From Candidatus Woesearchaeota archaeon (lineage in GTDB: Archaea > Nanobdellota > Nanobdellia > Woesearchaeales > ARS49), in contig WJJS01000014.1 of NCBI GenBank assembly GCA_014729505.1, positions 1 through 64,000 on the forward strand: a stretch of 64,000 nt of DNA. Direction: 5' to 3'. Position numbers and translations under genes: made by a program. The notes below the pieces were generated by a model. That model ran no database searches. It was not told the DNA's origin and saw only the letters and a program-made list of their open reading frames with translations. Positions within the stretch are counted from its first letter, which is position 1, and each line of letters starts with the position of its first letter. Below are positions 49,773 to 59,596 of the stretch, in pieces.

Positions 49773-50162
49773 CTAGAGCTTAATGTTGATTTTAATGTTC
49801 TTTTGCTTTGCAAGCGCGATAATATCGTTTTTTGTAGTTGCAGCAAGCTCTGCTTGCATAAGCGCTTCCCAATCATCGTCACCGGCCTTTTCCATTTCCT
49901 TATATAACTGCGCCAGCTTTTCATTATGCTCTTTACGCGTAGCAAGATATTTCTGATACTGCGGAGATCCCTTGAGATTCTCAAAAATCTGCTCACTGAT
50001 TTTTTCAATGTCACCAGGATCAAGACTTTGGTCCATTAAAGGCTCCAACAGCTTAGGCCCCATATTACGAATAACCTGGCTGCGCACTACCTCCAAGGGC
50101 ACTCTTGCATCATCTAAAAGCACAAGAAGATCTTCATATTTTTTGAAATCCATTACATACAC
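49773..50162 (-). CDS. Hypothetical protein
   Basis: ORF; start MDFKKYEDLL likely; SD aatgaggtgt upstream on the minus strand. Confidence 0.55.
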   Translation of the reverse strand: MYVMDFKKYEDLLVLLDDARVPLEVVRSQVIRNMGPKLLEPLMDQSLDPGDIEKISEQIFENLKGSPQYQKYLATRKEHNEKLAQLYKEMEKAGDDDWEALMQAELAATTKNDIIALAKQKNIKINIKL

Positions 50163-50259
50163 CTCATTTGTTATGGGTCATTAAGAAGTAGGATTGCTTA
50201 AAAATCTTTTGATACTACAACGATATCACTCGAATTACCTATTTTTCATAGCGAAAAAG

Positions 50260-50269
50260 TTTAAATAAA
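50260..50269 (+). promoter_or_regulatory. TATA-box-like element upstream of class II RNR
   Basis: tttaaataaa preceded by gcgaaaaag; predicted TSS near 50290. Confidence 0.5.
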
Positions 50270-50292
50270 AACCGCCGTTAACAAAAAGCAGC

Positions 50293-50352
50293 AAAGGGGT
50301 TGATGCAAAACTTTGCGAGCAAAGAATTTCTCCGACGAGAAAAGGGGTTGAT
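50293..50352 (+). promoter_or_regulatory. Structured leader: duplicated aaaggggttgat flanking two tetraloop hairpins
   Basis: Repeats at 50293-50304 and 50341-50352; hairpins CTTTG-CGAG-CAAAG (50311-50324) and TTTCTC-CGAC-GAGAAA (50327-50342). Confidence 0.55.
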
Positions 50353-50355
50353 ATC

Positions 50356-52632
50356 ATGGACACACTATCTGCACAGGATCATTGCAAAGACGTACAATTC
50401 GCTATAGAAAAAGGAGTGCGGTTAAGCCCCCAGGCAGTGCACATACTGAACAACTCACAACATTTCGATGGTCTTGGACGCATCATATTTTTGGATCGCT
50501 ATTCATTAAAAAGTAAACGGGATGAAATAGGGGTAGGCGACTGTGTTATCGCGATTGTCGTTGAAGATTACAAGTTCCCAAAAAAAGAAATCGGCATCGT
50601 CAAAGCAATGCCTACAAAAGACAAAGTCGTTTTGCACATGGTAACAGGCCTGCACGCAAGCGAAGAAAGCAATTACGAACTCACCGTTGACCTGCTCAAA
50701 TGCGACAAACCAGTAGAATCAATAGATGACGCGCTCAAAAGAGTGGCACGGGCAGCAGCCAGCGTTGAAAAAGAGGATTTACAGGATTACTACTTCAATC
50801 TCTTCTACGAACAACTGGCAAACAAGCACATACAACCGGCAGGACGTATCATGACAGGAGCAAACGTGAAGGGATCAAACAATTACACAAGAAATCTTAC
50901 GCTCTACAACTGTTATGTATTGCCAAGTCCAAAGGACAGCAGATACTCCATAATCAATGAAACCTTCTTCTACATGATGGAAACAATGGCCCGGGGCGGA
51001 GGAGTAGGAATAAACCTGTCAAGCCTGCGACCAAAATATGCGTATGTACGAGGCGTTCACGGCAAAAGCAGTGGAGCAGTAAGCTGGGGAGGACTGTACT
51101 CCTTTGGCACCGGACTCATCGAGCAAGGAGGTAGCAGAAGAGGAGCACTCATGCTCATGATGGAAGACTGGCACCCGGACATTATCGAATTCATACAAGC
51201 AAAAACACAAATGGGACGCATAGAAAATGCGAACATCAGCGTGCTCATATCAGATCCGTTCATGGAAGCAGTAAAGCAAGACAAGGAATGGAACCTTGCC
51301 TTCCCCGATTACGAAGCAATGGACAAAGACCATTACAACAGGGAATGGGACGGGGATCTGCCAAAATGGAAAGAAAAAGGCTATCCAGTAAAAGTATACA
51401 AAACAGTCAGAGCACGAGACATGTGGGATACACTCATACGCTCAGCACATTCAAGTGCAGAACCAGGCATAGTCTTCCTCGACAGATACAACACACTGAG
51501 CAATTCATGGTACTTTAACCGCATCTGCTGCACAAATCCCTGCGGAGAACAGGGACTGCCAGGATGGGGCGTGTGCAACCTCGGACACCTGTACCTGGCA
51601 AGTTTTGCACGACAAACAGGAGAAGACGAAGAAGGGCCACTCTATGAAATGGACTGGGACGCGCTCAAAAGAGCAGCACGAACTCTTAATCGATTCCTGG
51701 ACAACGTTATAGATCTCAACCCGTACCATTTTGAAGCAATGGAGAAAAACCAGAAAAGTGAACGACGTGTTGGAGGAGGTACACTTGGTCTTGGAGAATT
51801 ACTCATCAAACTTCGCGTCAAATACGGCAGTCCGGAATCAATACCGCTCATCGAACAAATTTACAAAACAATAGCTACAGAAATGTACAAGGAAAGCTGC
51901 AGCATTGCACAAGAAAAAGGTTCATTTGCTAAATTTGACAGCGAAAAATTCCTGAAAAGCGGATTTATGAAACAAATGCCAGACGACATACGGGAAATGG
52001 TCAAACAATACGGAATACGCAACGTAACACTAACCACACAAGCACCAACAGGAACAGTAGGATCAATGCTCAGCACATCGACAGGAATAGAACCATTTTA
52101 TTCATTTGAATACTACCAGCAATCACGATTAGGATTTCACAAAGTACTTATCAGACTCGCGGAAAAGTACAAACGGCCCGATGGCTCACTACCAGATTAC
52201 TTCGTCGGCGCTATGGACCTCAAACCATTAGAACACGTACGAGTCCAAGCAGCAGTGCAACGCTGGACAGACAGCAGCATCAGCAAAACAGCAAACGCGC
52301 CCAACAATTTCACCGTCGAGCAAACAAAGCAACTCTACGAACACGCTTATGACCTGGGATGTAAAGGAGTCACCATTTACCGTGATGGCTGCCGAAACGA
52401 GCAAGCACTCAGCCTCGATGCAGATGCAGAAAAGAAAAACGCGGCATCAGCGCGAGGCGAGCTTGACTCAGACCTTGCAAGAGAAACAGTGAACGTTCCT
52501 GATGAGAGCGAGTACGGAGCAGAAGTCGGCCAGACCTGCCCGCAATGCCGCGAAGGAACAATGGTCAAACTAGGGGGTTGCACAGAATGCTCCAACCAAT
52601 GCGGGTTTAAGGGCAGCTGCGATATGAAGTAG
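50356..52632 (+). CDS. nrdJ: Adenosylcobalamin-dependent (class II) ribonucleotide reductase, catalytic residues intact
   Basis: YNCYVLPSP, CTNPCGEQGL, VCNLGHLYL, TQAPTGTVGS; C-terminal CPQC/CTEC cluster. Confidence 0.93.
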   Translation: MDTLSAQDHCKDVQFAIEKGVRLSPQAVHILNNSQHFDGLGRIIFLDRYSLKSKRDEIGVGDCVIAIVVEDYKFPKKEIGIVKAMPTKDKVVLHMVTGLHASEESNYELTVDLLKCDKPVESIDDALKRVARAAASVEKEDLQDYYFNLFYEQLANKHIQPAGRIMTGANVKGSNNYTRNLTLYNCYVLPSPKDSRYSIINETFFYMMETMARGGGVGINLSSLRPKYAYVRGVHGKSSGAVSWGGLYSFGTGLIEQGGSRRGALMLMMEDWHPDIIEFIQAKTQMGRIENANISVLISDPFMEAVKQDKEWNLAFPDYEAMDKDHYNREWDGDLPKWKEKGYPVKVYKTVRARDMWDTLIRSAHSSAEPGIVFLDRYNTLSNSWYFNRICCTNPCGEQGLPGWGVCNLGHLYLASFARQTGEDEEGPLYEMDWDALKRAARTLNRFLDNVIDLNPYHFEAMEKNQKSERRVGGGTLGLGELLIKLRVKYGSPESIPLIEQIYKTIATEMYKESCSIAQEKGSFAKFDSEKFLKSGFMKQMPDDIREMVKQYGIRNVTLTTQAPTGTVGSMLSTSTGIEPFYSFEYYQQSRLGFHKVLIRLAEKYKRPDGSLPDYFVGAMDLKPLEHVRVQAAVQRWTDSSISKTANAPNNFTVEQTKQLYEHAYDLGCKGVTIYRDGCRNEQALSLDADAEKKNAASARGELDSDLARETVNVPDESEYGAEVGQTCPQCREGTMVKLGGCTECSNQCGFKGSCDMK

Positions 52633-52669
52633 TCGAAAGGTTTTAAAATGTTCTAAAAGTCAGGACTCT

Positions 52670-53425
52670 ATGACTGTTGTGACAAAAATTATTCTCTTTT
52701 CAGATCTCCATTACGGCAAAACTATGAAAGGAGATTTTGGAAAACACATCAATACGCACGGAGATACGATGAAGTAATTAGTAAACGCAAGCACCTTTGT
52801 CGAACAGGAAAGAATCGATCACCTCATCAATCTCGGAGACCTTATCAGTTGCGATACAAAAGAACAAATGGACTTGTTATGGAAAAAAGTAAACATTCTG
52901 TTTGACAAACGCATGCACCATATTTTTGGCAATCATGATCTTGATCATCTGACTCTCGACGAATTGAAAACACTCAGCGGACAAGAAGAAAAACAAGTGT
53001 TTTTCACTCCGGGCTTTCGCCACATCATTGTCTCTGCATATCGCAATACTACCGGTATCGACGTAGCGCCCGACACACTATCCTGGCTTACCTCACAACT
53101 CAACAACAAAGGTGAAAGAGTCATAGTATACATGCATTATCCGATTTCTGAAGATCCGGACAATCTCAGCTATTATCATAAAAACCATCCTGAACGAGCA
53201 TTTGTGAGACAAGCAGCACAACTGCGACAACTACTCAGCACCTCAAATTGCAGCGCCTTTATCAATGGCCATACACATTTTCCCTTTGACAAGAAAATTA
53301 ACGGACTGCGTCATATTACCGTGCCATCATTCGCAGAAGATGATAAAGGAGTGCCCATGGCTGCAGCAGGAATACTAGAACTGACAAACGCTACAATCAA
53401 ATATCACTTACTCAGTTTCAGGTAA
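52670..53425 (+). pseudogene. Metallophosphoesterase (calcineurin-like) interrupted by in-frame TAA
   Basis: 52670 ATG: MTVVTKIILFSDLHYGKTMKGDFGKHINTHGDTMK*LVNASTFVEQERIDHLINLGDLISCDT...IFGNHDLDH...YMHYP...NGHTHFP; all motifs in one frame, TAA at 52775-52777. Confidence 0.75.
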
Positions 53426-53983
53426 CACAAAATCCTCATCCATCACATACAGATCAAGAGATGTTGCTATAATTTCGTAGGGAGGAGAGGTTTTGGGAGA
53501 AAACCTTGTATAGACGTGCACGCCGTCGAGAAAACAGAGTTCTAATCCAACAGTTTCGTTTTGCACAACAGCGGATGCGCTGTAGCACTGCGACTCACGA
53601 TCAAGTAGTTGCCGTGAATCAGTAGGTGTGAAGACCACAGTATCAAGACGAACAGGCAGCAAAGCAAAAGAGAGCTTGTCAATCGCAAAGGCCTGTTCAT
53701 CACACGTCCACTTTGTCGGCCCGGGTATGCACCACGTCATAGTTCCAGGACGGTCCTTACGATAAAATTGTCGCGTCTCACGTTCAGGACTTCCACTAAT
53801 AGTAGTATCAACACGACGAAATTCGGATGACTGATACACGGTAAACACTGTAGAACTCTGCACACCATCTTCAAACACCACATACGTTACGTAATGTTCG
53901 GGCTGTTCATTGAGCATTTCCACAACATCAACACCAGTACACGCGACGAAGAAAAGAAAAAGAAAGGGAAGAAAACGTTTCAC
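53408..53983 (-). CDS. Lipoprotein, paralogous to next gene
   Basis: Lipobox FFVACTG; LELCFLDGVHVY. Confidence 0.6.
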   Translation of the reverse strand: MKRFLPFLFLFFVACTGVDVVEMLNEQPEHYVTYVVFEDGVQSSTVFTVYQSSEFRRVDTTISGSPERETRQFYRKDRPGTMTWCIPGPTKWTCDEQAFAIDKLSFALLPVRLDTVVFTPTDSRQLLDRESQCYSASAVVQNETVGLELCFLDGVHVYTRFSPKTSPPYEIIATSLDLYVMDEDFVLPETE

Positions 53984-54588
53984 TGGAATCCCGGCACTAT
54001 ATTGAATACGCTGTCATCAACTTGAAAACGAATTCTGTCTGCTTTAATTTGGACGAACACCTCGTCGGACGTTGGACCGCTCATATATGCAAGCACACCA
54101 TCAAGATAACATATTTCTGTTGGTGGCGGCGCGTCATATCCCCGACTGCGCAACGGATTTCCTTCTTTTTCAATAAGTTCAAAACATTCGGTTTTTTCAC
54201 CCAACACATTGCGAGAGGACAGTTCAGCAACAGTATAAAAATCCAAACCCGTTGGTTCAAAATTGAAAGGATGAGGGGTGTCCGGCACTTCACACTCAAA
54301 ACCAGTCCCCTCAAAATAGCACCTAAAATGATCCATACCCACATCAAGCGCGGTAACCGCAAACTCTTCACTTTGAACGTCAATACGACGGTTCTCACCT
54401 TTCTCATAAAACTTTAACCACATATTTTCAGAGTAATACGCATCACTGAACACTGCAGTGTATTCGGCTTCATACTCCACATCATTTGTAGTTAACTTTT
54501 CCAGACGAGCCTGCGGTGAAGAACAGCCAAGAAGAAACAACAAGGACAATACACATACAATTATCATCATACTTTTCAAGTTCATCAC
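53980..54588 (-). CDS. Lipoprotein
   Basis: Lipobox LFLLGCSS; TEICYLDGVLAY. Confidence 0.65.
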   Translation of the reverse strand: MMNLKSMMIIVCVLSLLFLLGCSSPQARLEKLTTNDVEYEAEYTAVFSDAYYSENMWLKFYEKGENRRIDVQSEEFAVTALDVGMDHFRCYFEGTGFECEVPDTPHPFNFEPTGLDFYTVAELSSRNVLGEKTECFELIEKEGNPLRSRGYDAPPPTEICYLDGVLAYMSGPTSDEVFVQIKADRIRFQVDDSVFNIVPGFQ

Positions 54589-54718
54589 CTCTTTTTACCA
54601 CCTAAACACTACAGAATATATAATGATTCTGCATTATTCGCGAATGTTGTCATAGGATATTTATAGTAACTACTAGTCTAACTAAATCAATATAAATCAC
54701 CACTCTCTAGCAGTGTAC

Positions 54719-56866
54719 ATGCAGATTCATCATACGATTCAAAAGGTTGTCAAGAGAAACGGCACTATCGTACACTTCGACCCTGAAAAGATTCACACCG
54801 CATTAACAAAAGCACTCATCAGCACCGGAGAGACCGCAGTAGATGAAGCAGTTACGCTAACAAAACAAGTCGTCAGAGAAATAGATAAGAATTTCTACCA
54901 GCCAACAGTTGAACAAGTACAAGACGTCGTCGAGCGAGTACTCATGAGCAACGGTCTTGCAGTAACTGCAAAATCATACATCCTCTACCGCGAAAAAAGA
55001 AAAGAAGCAAGAGATGAACGCAAGCAACTACTTGACGGCATGGAATCACAACTCAAACTCTGCGTAAACTCATTGCTTTTGTTACGATCACGTTATCTTC
55101 GAACAGAAGGGGGAAAACTCCTTGAAACACCAGAACAACTCTTTACCAGAGTAGCAAAATCCATTGCTTCGGTAGACAAACAATACAAACAAGACCCTCA
55201 CGCATCACAAGAACAATTCTATCACGTCATGAGTACACTAAAGTTTCTTCCGAACTCTTCTGCACTCATGCATGCCGGTACAAAACATCAACAACTCTTT
55301 GCGATCTACGCACTACCAATTCACGACAGCGTCGAAGACATCTTTAACGCTGCAAAATACCAAGCAATCATTCAGCAAAGCGGAGCAGGAACAGGATTTA
55401 ACTTCTCAAAAATACGTCCACGATCAAGCACTGTTCGCGATCAACCAGGAATCGCTGCAGGACCCATACAACTCATGAAAGTATTTGATCACGTCGCAGA
55501 CAGCATACTGCAAGGAGGAAAACGACAAGGAGCAAACATGGGCATCCTTCGAGTAGACCATCCAGACATCCTGCAATTTATCTCGCTCAAACAGGACGGT
55601 ATAGCACTCAAGAACTTCAATATCAGCGTAGGACTCACTGAGAAATTCATGAACGCCGTTGAAAAAGGAGAAGATTTCACACTGCGACATCCGACAACAA
55701 GAAAACCAGTACAAACCATACCTGCGCGACACATTTTCGACCTGCTCATCCTCAACGCCTGGAGAAACGGAGATCCGGGAATACTCTTTTTGGATCGCAT
55801 CCATTATTCGAGAAGCAACCCGCTCATAGGAAAAGAGCAACTCTGCGCGACAAGCCCCTGCGGAGAACAACCACTCTATCCATACGAAGGAGCAATACTC
55901 GGCTCCATCAATGTATCACGCTTTGTCAGCAATGACAGCATAGACTGGGCAGACCTCAAAAAAACAGTGCACACTGCAGTGCACTTTCTCGACAATGCAA
56001 TAGATGCAAACCAGTATCCGCTTCCCGCCTCTGAAGTGATCTGCAAACAAAACAGGAGAATAGGACTTGGCATAATGGGTTTTGCAGACCTGCTCTTTCA
56101 ACTACGCATTCCTTTTGATAGCAATGAAGGAGTAGCACTTGCAGAAAAACTCATGCGCTTTATCTCAGAAAACGCAGATGCAGCCTCACGAACACTAGCA
56201 CAACTTCGAGGACCATTTCCACATTTTGAACGAAGCATCTACCAGCACGGACAAATCATACGCAACGCTTCGCGCACGACGATCAGTCCCACAGGATCAC
56301 TCAGCATAATAGCAGGATGCAGTTCCAGTGTTGAAGCAGTATTTTCACTGTCGTACACGATGCGCATGCTCGGAGACAAAGACGTACTCATCACGAATCC
56401 CTACTTTGAACGAGCATTACAGCAACAGGGCCTTCGCACAAAAGAACTCATGAAACAAGCAAGCACGAGCGTCTCAATACAAAACATAGACGCTATTCCT
56501 GATGACATAAAAAAAATCTTTAAAGTATCATATGACATCTCGCCGGAATGGCAGGTAAAAATGCAGGCAGCATTCCAAAAATACACGGACAACTGCATCA
56601 GTAAAACAGTCAATTTCCCATCATGGGCTACAACAAGCGACGTGGCAGACGTGTTTTTTCTTGCATACAAACTCGGATGCAAAGGAATCACTATCTACAG
56701 AGACAAAAGCAAAGAGGACCAGGTCATAGGAGTCAACATACAAAAGAAGACACCGCCAGGCGAGCTGCAGGAAAAATATTACTGCCCGGAGTGTGAAGAA
56801 CCACTTGACGAACAAGAAAACACACTCACCTGCAAAGAGTGCGGTTTTTCGAGGTCGCGAGTATGA
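54719..56866 (+). CDS. Class II RNR-like paralog with ATP-cone, lacking both redox cysteines
   Basis: ATP-cone KVVKRNGTIVHFDPEKIHTAL; QGGKRQGANMGILRVDHPDILQFI; SPCGEQPLYPYEGAILGSINV; LFAIYALPI; SPTGSLSIIAGCSSSVE; C-terminal zinc ribbon. Confidence 0.92.
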   Translation: MQIHHTIQKVVKRNGTIVHFDPEKIHTALTKALISTGETAVDEAVTLTKQVVREIDKNFYQPTVEQVQDVVERVLMSNGLAVTAKSYILYREKRKEARDERKQLLDGMESQLKLCVNSLLLLRSRYLRTEGGKLLETPEQLFTRVAKSIASVDKQYKQDPHASQEQFYHVMSTLKFLPNSSALMHAGTKHQQLFAIYALPIHDSVEDIFNAAKYQAIIQQSGAGTGFNFSKIRPRSSTVRDQPGIAAGPIQLMKVFDHVADSILQGGKRQGANMGILRVDHPDILQFISLKQDGIALKNFNISVGLTEKFMNAVEKGEDFTLRHPTTRKPVQTIPARHIFDLLILNAWRNGDPGILFLDRIHYSRSNPLIGKEQLCATSPCGEQPLYPYEGAILGSINVSRFVSNDSIDWADLKKTVHTAVHFLDNAIDANQYPLPASEVICKQNRRIGLGIMGFADLLFQLRIPFDSNEGVALAEKLMRFISENADAASRTLAQLRGPFPHFERSIYQHGQIIRNASRTTISPTGSLSIIAGCSSSVEAVFSLSYTMRMLGDKDVLITNPYFERALQQQGLRTKELMKQASTSVSIQNIDAIPDDIKKIFKVSYDISPEWQVKMQAAFQKYTDNCISKTVNFPSWATTSDVADVFFLAYKLGCKGITIYRDKSKEDQVIGVNIQKKTPPGELQEKYYCPECEEPLDEQENTLTCKECGFSRSRV

Positions 56867-56882
56867 AAGAGGGAAGAGAATA

Positions 56883-57482
56883 ATGAGTACATTAGGATTA
56901 GTACAGGTTTTTACAGGCAACGGAAAAGGAAAAACATCGGCATCCCTAGGCATAGCACTGCGAGCTGTCGGACAGGGATTCAAAGTATACATGATACAAT
57001 TTCTCAAAAGCGGAGACACAGGAGAACTGTTTTCAGTCAAAAAATACCTGCCAAATATTAAAATAGTACAATTTGGCAAAGAAGCGCTTGAAGAACAACA
57101 GGTCAAAATATTCCAGTTCGATGGTGAAGGAACCATAAAACCAGTAGGACCAAAGAACGGCAAGTACTACATTTTTCTACCAGACCGAGAAGAACAGGAA
57201 CCTTCACGACGAGCCCTCGAACATGCATTTCACGTCGCAAACAGCGGACAATACGACATTCTCATACTCGACGAAATTAACAATGCATTGGCAAAGGGAT
57301 TGGTTACCATTGAGGAAGTACTAAAACTAATAGATGAAAAGCCGGACAGTGTAGAGCTGATTTTGACAGGAAGGGATTGTCCTGAAGAAATACGAGAACG
57401 TGCAGATCTGGTCTCAGATATTAGAGAAGTCAAACACCCTTTTAGTAAAGGGATACTCGCTCGCAGAGGCATTGATTACTAA
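56883..57482 (+). CDS. cobO: Corrinoid (cob(I)alamin) adenosyltransferase, CobO/BtuR type
   Basis: LVQVFTGNGKGKTSASLGIALRAVGQGFKVYMIQFLKSG; DILILDEINNALAKGLVTIEEVLKLI; LILTGRDCPEEIRERADLVSDI. Confidence 0.93.
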   Translation: MSTLGLVQVFTGNGKGKTSASLGIALRAVGQGFKVYMIQFLKSGDTGELFSVKKYLPNIKIVQFGKEALEEQQVKIFQFDGEGTIKPVGPKNGKYYIFLPDREEQEPSRRALEHAFHVANSGQYDILILDEINNALAKGLVTIEEVLKLIDEKPDSVELILTGRDCPEEIRERADLVSDIREVKHPFSKGILARRGIDY

Positions 57483-57521
57483 GACGCTAGTTTTTTAATT
57501 TCTTACACATTCTAGATACCC

Positions 57522-59065
57522 ATGAAATCACATACTTCAATTGAAAAAGCACTGAATGCACCCAACACCGTTGAAACCCTGAATCTTTCAGGACAGAAAA
57601 CACTTGAAAACCTACCGACCAGCATCAGTACCTTTCGTAATTTAAAAAAACTCTATCTGCAGGACACGAGCATACGCACAAGGCCATCGAGTCTTGCACA
57701 GTGCAAAAAACTTGAAGTCCTTGATCTTCGGGGAACAAACATTAGCACATTTCCACGAGTCATCCTGCAACTCAAACACCTCAAAGAACTCTACTTTTAC
57801 TCAGAAGATCCTGATTATGCCCCGCAACAACGTTGAAAAGCGTACCACAGAAATTAGGCACATTACGCGCACTTGAAAAACTGCACTTCACGAATATGAA
57901 CATCAAAGAATTGCCCCCATCCTTTGCCCAACTAACCGCACTCAAGGAACTCAGCATCAGCGGAACACAACTCAAAGAATTCCCTACAGCACTCTATACG
58001 TTCAAAAAATTGAACACGCTATATTTTGGTAACAATCACTTCATGAGCTTTCCCGACGATATCGGCCGTTTGAAACAACTGAAAGTCCTTGGATTTATCA
58101 ATGGAGGTATCACGCAATTGCCAGAAAGTCTGAGCCAACTCAAGCTGAGAGAACTATACATTAGCTATAACGGTTTTAAGCAGGTACCCCACAGTATTCT
58201 TGGCCAGAAAAGACTCAAAAAATTGGGCCTGCGAGCAATTGGAGGTCTTAGAGACGTTACAGATGACCTGCGAGAACTGCGACAGCTTGAATGGCTGGAT
58301 CTGGGCAATAACAAACTCACTCGAGTACCCACTGCAGTACAGCATCTGAAAAAACTCAAGGTCCTGCTTCTTGATCACAACAACATCGACGATATTGGTA
58401 AGATGCCTGCATCATTACAAGAAATAGATTTAAGCCGCAACGCGGCAAAAAACCTCGGACCATATATTGGGAATCTGAAAAATCTTCAAATATTGCGAGT
58501 ACTTGAGACACCACTTCACTCACTGCCTGTTGGACTAACACAGTGTACACAACTCAAAAGTCTCGACCTGTACCGCACAAAAATAACAGGATTGCCCATG
58601 GGCTTTGAGCAATGGAAGAACCTCGAAGAACTGGATTTGGGGTTTACAAAGATCACAGGCCTACCGCCAAAAATAGGAGAACTACAACGTCTTCGCGCAC
58701 TACGACTCATGGACACCACACTTGGCACGCTTCCTGCAGAACTTGGTCGTTGTAAGCGTCTTAAAGAATTACGTGCGATACGCGTAGGACTGACAGTGTT
58801 TCCACAATGCATTCTTGACATGAAGAAGTTGCAAACACTTGTTCTTGACGGTAACAGGATCAGTACGATTCCTGACACTATAGGAACCCTTACGCGATTA
58901 GAAGAGTTAAGTCTGAGCGGCAATCCCATCACCACACTACCAGCAAGCATCAAAAAATTAAGGGCGCTGAAGCGTTTGGATATCTGTGCAACACAAATAC
59001 CTCCAGCAGAGACACAACGTCTCACAGGTCTTGTGACTCAAGCAAGAGTGTACACAACATACTAA
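57522..59065 (+). pseudogene. Leucine-rich-repeat protein split over two frames (57522-57836 and 57833-59065)
   Basis: Both ORFs carry about 23-aa LRRs (LxxLPxSIxxLxxLKKLYLxxTxI); repeat phase continues across the frame change at TTGA 57833-57836. Confidence 0.7.
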
Positions 59066-59184
59066 CGTCTGATAGCAGTAAGCGCGAGGAACAAGCACTA
59101 TATTTACTATATGGTAAATTATATCGTTCTGCGTAAGCTTTATAACGTTACTCGTCTACCACCGTCCTGGAGAAAAAAAGAGGC

Positions 59185-59583
59185 ATGGCAAAACGAAAGA
59201 AACGAAGAACTACAACACGTAAGAAGAAAGAAGACTCTGCATTTGTCGCATCTCTACGACGCCACAAAGATCCGGCAAACTTTACACTACACGTAGTTTC
59301 AGCACCAGTACTTGCCATAGGCTTATGGATGCACAACTGGGTGCTTCTCGCCATAGGCGCGTTCTACCTTTTCTGCGGTTCCCTCTACGCACTTCTGGGA
59401 CCAAAAACAGCAGAAGAAGTATGGATCACACTCTACAAATCAAACGTCAACAAATGGTTCTCATGGTTAGGTCTCGTACTAATCGGTATCGGACTGTGGA
59501 ATCAAAACATCACCGTTATTCTCGTCGGCGTAGCCTGTATCTTATTTGGACTGCTCTATGCAGCGATAGTACGTGATTTCTAA
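59185..59583 (+). CDS. Membrane protein with highly basic N-terminus
   Basis: MAKRKKRRTTTRKKKEDS then 4 hydrophobic segments. Confidence 0.65.
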   Translation: MAKRKKRRTTTRKKKEDSAFVASLRRHKDPANFTLHVVSAPVLAIGLWMHNWVLLAIGAFYLFCGSLYALLGPKTAEEVWITLYKSNVNKWFSWLGLVLIGIGLWNQNITVILVGVACILFGLLYAAIVRDF

Positions 59584-59596
59584 AGGAAGGAGCAAT

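Noticed and set aside
50293-50352. Canonical cobalamin riboswitch upstream of RNR
   Set aside because: The leader is only about 65 nt and I could not recognise a B12-box; described instead as an uncharacterised structured leader.
56621-57163. 180-aa minus-strand ORF across the RNR-like/cobO junction
   Set aside because: Antisense to two well-supported genes.
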